In this document: piece after piece, positions 61,890 through 64,000 of the stretch
Layout: each line of letters begins with the position of its first letter
Position numbering within the stretch: the stretch's first letter is position 1
Made by a program: the position numbers and the translations under genes
Assembly (NCBI GenBank): GCA_900315925.1
Contig: ONAV01000001.1
Coordinates: forward strand, 1 to 64,000
Direction: 5' to 3'
DNA length: 64,000 nt
Source of the DNA: an uncultured Selenomonadales bacterium
GTDB lineage: Bacteria > Bacillota > Negativicutes > Acidaminococcales > Acidaminococcaceae
Notes under the pieces: model-generated
Databases searched by the model: none
The model's input: only the letters and a program-made list of their open reading frames with translations
What the model was told of the DNA's origin: nothing

Positions 61890-63524
61890 ATGAATCAAAC
61901 GATTATTCTCGGCAACATCATCACCATGGATGAGAAGAGGCCTTTTGCCAAGGCGGCGCTGGTCAAAGACGGTGTATTTTCCTATATCGGCAGTGCGAAG
62001 GAAGCGAAAAAGCTGGCCGGAGCTGAAGCACAGGTGCTGGATTACGGTGAGAACTTTATCTATCCCGGCTTCCTGGAGTCCCACTGCCACGGTCATCTGG
62101 CCGGCCTCCGTTTTATCGGACAGGCGGACCTGATGCAGGCCGGCCTGACTGATTATGCCAAATACCGTGAAATCATAAAAGAATTCATTGCGAAGAACCC
62201 GAAACGCGAGTTTTACGTAGCCGCAGGGTGGATCGAGAATGACGAATACGTCACCAAAGCGTACTTGGACGAAATCTGTCCGGATAAGCCGCTGCTCCTG
62301 CAAACCGGCGGCGGACATTCCATGCTGCTCAACACGAAGGCGCTGGAATGGGCCGGCATTGACGCGGCCTACGCGAAGAAGTACGGCTATGACCAGGTGC
62401 ATGTGGACGAGAACGGTGAACCGGACGGCTATATCTGTGAAGGTCCCGTGTTTGAAATCGTGCCGAAGCTTCCCACTACCGTAGAAGATATCAAGGAATA
62501 TCTGCTGGCCTGGCAGGATTTCGCCCTCAGGAGCGGCTTCACTGCCGTTTGTGACGCGGGTGCGGAGATCGTCCACCGGGATGCTCCCCGGGCCTACCAT
62601 GAGCTGGAGGAGGAGGGCAAACTGAAGCTGCGCACCTACGCTTATATGTATGTTCTGGACAATATTGAAAATCCGAAGGCGGAGATCGCCCGTATCGCAG
62701 CAGAGCGCGCTACGATAAGCGGCGAATATTTCCATATTGTCGGCGCCAAGGCATTTCTGGACGGCGTGACCGAAGCGCACACGGGCTGGCAGAACCAGGA
62801 TTATGCTGACGAGCCCGGTTATCACGGTGTGGAGCGCTTCAACGATCACGACAAGATGGTGGAGCTGATCACCGAAGCGGACAAAGAAGGTATGTCCGTC
62901 CATGTCCACTCCGAAGGAGGAGGCGCTACTCATTTTATGCTGGGCTGCATCGAGGATGCGGAAAAGATTACCGGCAATAAAGATCAGCGTAACGTACTGG
63001 CCCATCTGCACTTTGTGACCGAGGAGGATATCCGCCGTATGGCGGAGACCGGTTCCGTTCCGGCAGTTCCGCCACTGTGGACGGCGAAAATCCCGGGCCA
63101 TTATGAAATTGAAGTCTCGTATGTGGGTGAGGAACTGGCGGCGAATGCGTATCCCATCAAGTCCTTCTACGATGCAGGCGCCAATGTGGTCTTCCATTCC
63201 GACTATCCCGTTTCTCCGATGATGAATGTCAAATACAGCATTTACACGGCGGAAAAACGTTCGTATCCGAAAGAAGTGCTTGGCGGCATAGACTCCCCGA
63301 ACAATGAAAAGGAAGCCATCACCCGCGAACAGTCGCTGCGCGCCATGACCATCAACGTTGCCCGTCAGTGGCGCCAGGAACATCGCATGGGCTCCATCGA
63401 GTTCGGAAAGCTTGCCAATATGACGGTGTTTGACTGCGATTTCCTCCACGACGACATTGAGAAGGTCGCACAGGCAAATATCATCGCTACCATCGTGGAC
63501 GGCGAGGAAGTCTATAAAGCGTGA
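61890..63524 (+). CDS. Metal-dependent amidohydrolase, YtcJ-like (copy 2)
   Basis: 544 residues, colinear with the copy at 58882. Metal ligands His65 and His67 in YPGFLESHCHG, HVHSEGG, AHLHFV and FHSDYPVSP are present. Differences cluster in the middle, for example QTGGGHSMLL against NTGDAHSCLL and AFLDGVTEAHTGW against VLLDGVTEAHTSW, which line the active site, so the substrates may have diverged. Cytoplasmic, same AAAAGGAGATAA ribosome site. A terminator follows at 63564. Confidence 0.9.
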   Translation: MNQTIILGNIITMDEKRPFAKAALVKDGVFSYIGSAKEAKKLAGAEAQVLDYGENFIYPGFLESHCHGHLAGLRFIGQADLMQAGLTDYAKYREIIKEFIAKNPKREFYVAAGWIENDEYVTKAYLDEICPDKPLLLQTGGGHSMLLNTKALEWAGIDAAYAKKYGYDQVHVDENGEPDGYICEGPVFEIVPKLPTTVEDIKEYLLAWQDFALRSGFTAVCDAGAEIVHRDAPRAYHELEEEGKLKLRTYAYMYVLDNIENPKAEIARIAAERATISGEYFHIVGAKAFLDGVTEAHTGWQNQDYADEPGYHGVERFNDHDKMVELITEADKEGMSVHVHSEGGGATHFMLGCIEDAEKITGNKDQRNVLAHLHFVTEEDIRRMAETGSVPAVPPLWTAKIPGHYEIEVSYVGEELAANAYPIKSFYDAGANVVFHSDYPVSPMMNVKYSIYTAEKRSYPKEVLGGIDSPNNEKEAITREQSLRAMTINVARQWRQEHRMGSIEFGKLANMTVFDCDFLHDDIEKVAQANIIATIVDGEEVYKA

Positions 63525-63563
63525 GTTTTCTCCTGGAATGATCAGGGCATCTTATTGAAATCC

Positions 63564-63596
63564 AACAGCCGTGGAATTTTCTGCGGCTGTTTTTTG
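63564..63596 (+). terminator. Terminator after the second amidohydrolase
   Basis: AACAGCCG (63564-63571) pairs with CGGCTGTT (63584-63591), followed by T-rich sequence. Confidence 0.88.
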
Positions 63597-63930
63597 ATGC
63601 GGTTTTTCTGTTTGAAGCAAAACAATCTGCAGAAAAGTAAAGGAACTGCAAAAAATGAAAACTGCAGATTTAAATACTGCGATTTTGTGAATTCTTTGTG
63701 AATTATTGCTGCCTGATAGATTAATCCTGTAAAAATGGTCAAAAAATTCAGGGGATTTTTGTATACATAGGTAGAACAGCTCGTTTTTTTGACACAATTT
63801 TTGTGCTATAATAATAATGATAATTTATGTCCATTTTTAATTGCTTATCTTAGCGGCATATAATGTAGTTAACAGTACCCGGTTCGTTTTTGTCATGCCG
63901 GCGACATTCGGATGCGCATTGAGGGGTTTT
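63597..63930. other. AT-rich intergenic region before a surface-protein gene
   Basis: Together with the terminator this is a gene-free gap of about 400 nt. It is AT-rich with a promoter near its middle (63804-63812) and a 118-nt leader in which no known riboswitch was recognised. Confidence 0.5.
63804..63812 (+). promoter_or_regulatory. Extended -10 promoter of the ESPR gene
   Basis: TGC plus TATAAT (63804-63812), the same TGTGCTATAAT word as at 55535-55545. A consensus TTGACA (63789-63794) is only 12 bp upstream, too close for this -10, but it could serve one of the following AATAAT hexamers. Confidence 0.55.
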
Positions 63931-64000
63931 ATGAACAAAGTCTACAAGGTCATCTGGAGCCATGCCCGGAAGTGTTACGTGGTGGTCTCCGAAATCGCGA
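63931..64000 (+). CDS. Type V secretion adhesin, N-terminal ESPR signal only (3' truncated by window)
   Basis: Twenty-three residues are visible: MNKVYKVIWSHARKCYVVVS followed by EIA. This matches the extended signal peptide region (ESPR) that begins large autotransporters, trimeric YadA-like adhesins and TpsA proteins in diderm bacteria (consensus MNK-Y+V-W-x-x-x-x-x-W/Y-V-V-V-S-E). The product should be an outer-membrane or surface protein. GAGGGG lies 5 nt upstream. The rest is outside the window, so autotransporter type cannot be told. Confidence 0.8.
   Translation, partial: MNKVYKVIWSHARKCYVVVSEIA

Noticed and set aside
61800-63449. Minus-strand frame of 549 codons opposite the second amidohydrolase
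   Set aside because: Shadow of a clearly functional plus-strand gene with motifs and a strong ribosome site.
58882-63524. Amidohydrolases as RiPP maturation enzymes
   Set aside because: They belong to the YtcJ group, have their own ribosome sites and a terminator, and are duplicated independently of the precursor.

Overview
The window looks like chromosome from a diderm Firmicute (Negativicutes, most likely near Acidaminococcaceae; this is inferred from gene content, not from rRNA). Outer-membrane features (a two-partner secretion pair at 1664-23813 and an ESPR-type signal peptide at 63931) sit beside typical Firmicute genes: DUF1659/DUF2922/YvrJ, SpoIIE/RsbW/STAS partner-switch proteins and strong AGGAGG ribosome sites. 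I saw no rRNA, tRNA, CRISPR array or insertion sequence.

Layout. 1-1.5 kb: the end of a Zn/Cd-type P-type ATPase and a solute-binding lipoprotein. 1.5-23.8 kb: a TpsB transporter and its giant 6778-residue TpsA exoprotein, one third of the window. 24-38.4 kb: five consecutive EAL-domain proteins, all with degenerate GGDEF sites; two of them sense solutes through paired periplasmic binding domains. 38.6-39.8 kb: an iron-type alcohol dehydrogenase. 40.1-52.6 kb: the most unusual region, seven co-directional genes that combine two membrane SpoIIE phosphatases, a STAS protein, an RsbW-like kinase, a STAS domain fused to a condensation domain, a one-module NRPS, and a MATE exporter fused to a degenerate RsbW-like domain. 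52.7-58.2 kb: a phage-derived or satellite-like cluster (helicase loader, replisome-organiser-like protein, sigma-like factor, Xre regulator, amidase, DUF1659, DUF2922, YvrJ, D5_N-like fragment). 58.4-63.5 kb: a Nif11-type RiPP precursor without a visible modifying enzyme, then two duplicated amidohydrolases flanking a secreted C59-type amide hydrolase. The window ends just inside a new surface-protein gene.

How the parts may work together (inference). The EAL array would lower cyclic di-GMP in response to solutes and could control surface adhesion by the TpsA protein. In the 40-52 kb island an amino-acid-sensing phosphatase would dephosphorylate STAS proteins against the RsbW-like kinase. 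Because one STAS domain is physically joined to a condensation domain, the target of the switch may be a peptide-making enzyme and its exporter rather than a sigma factor. A 27-nt promoter element is shared by the TpsB gene and the RiPP precursor, suggesting that adhesin and peptide are co-regulated.
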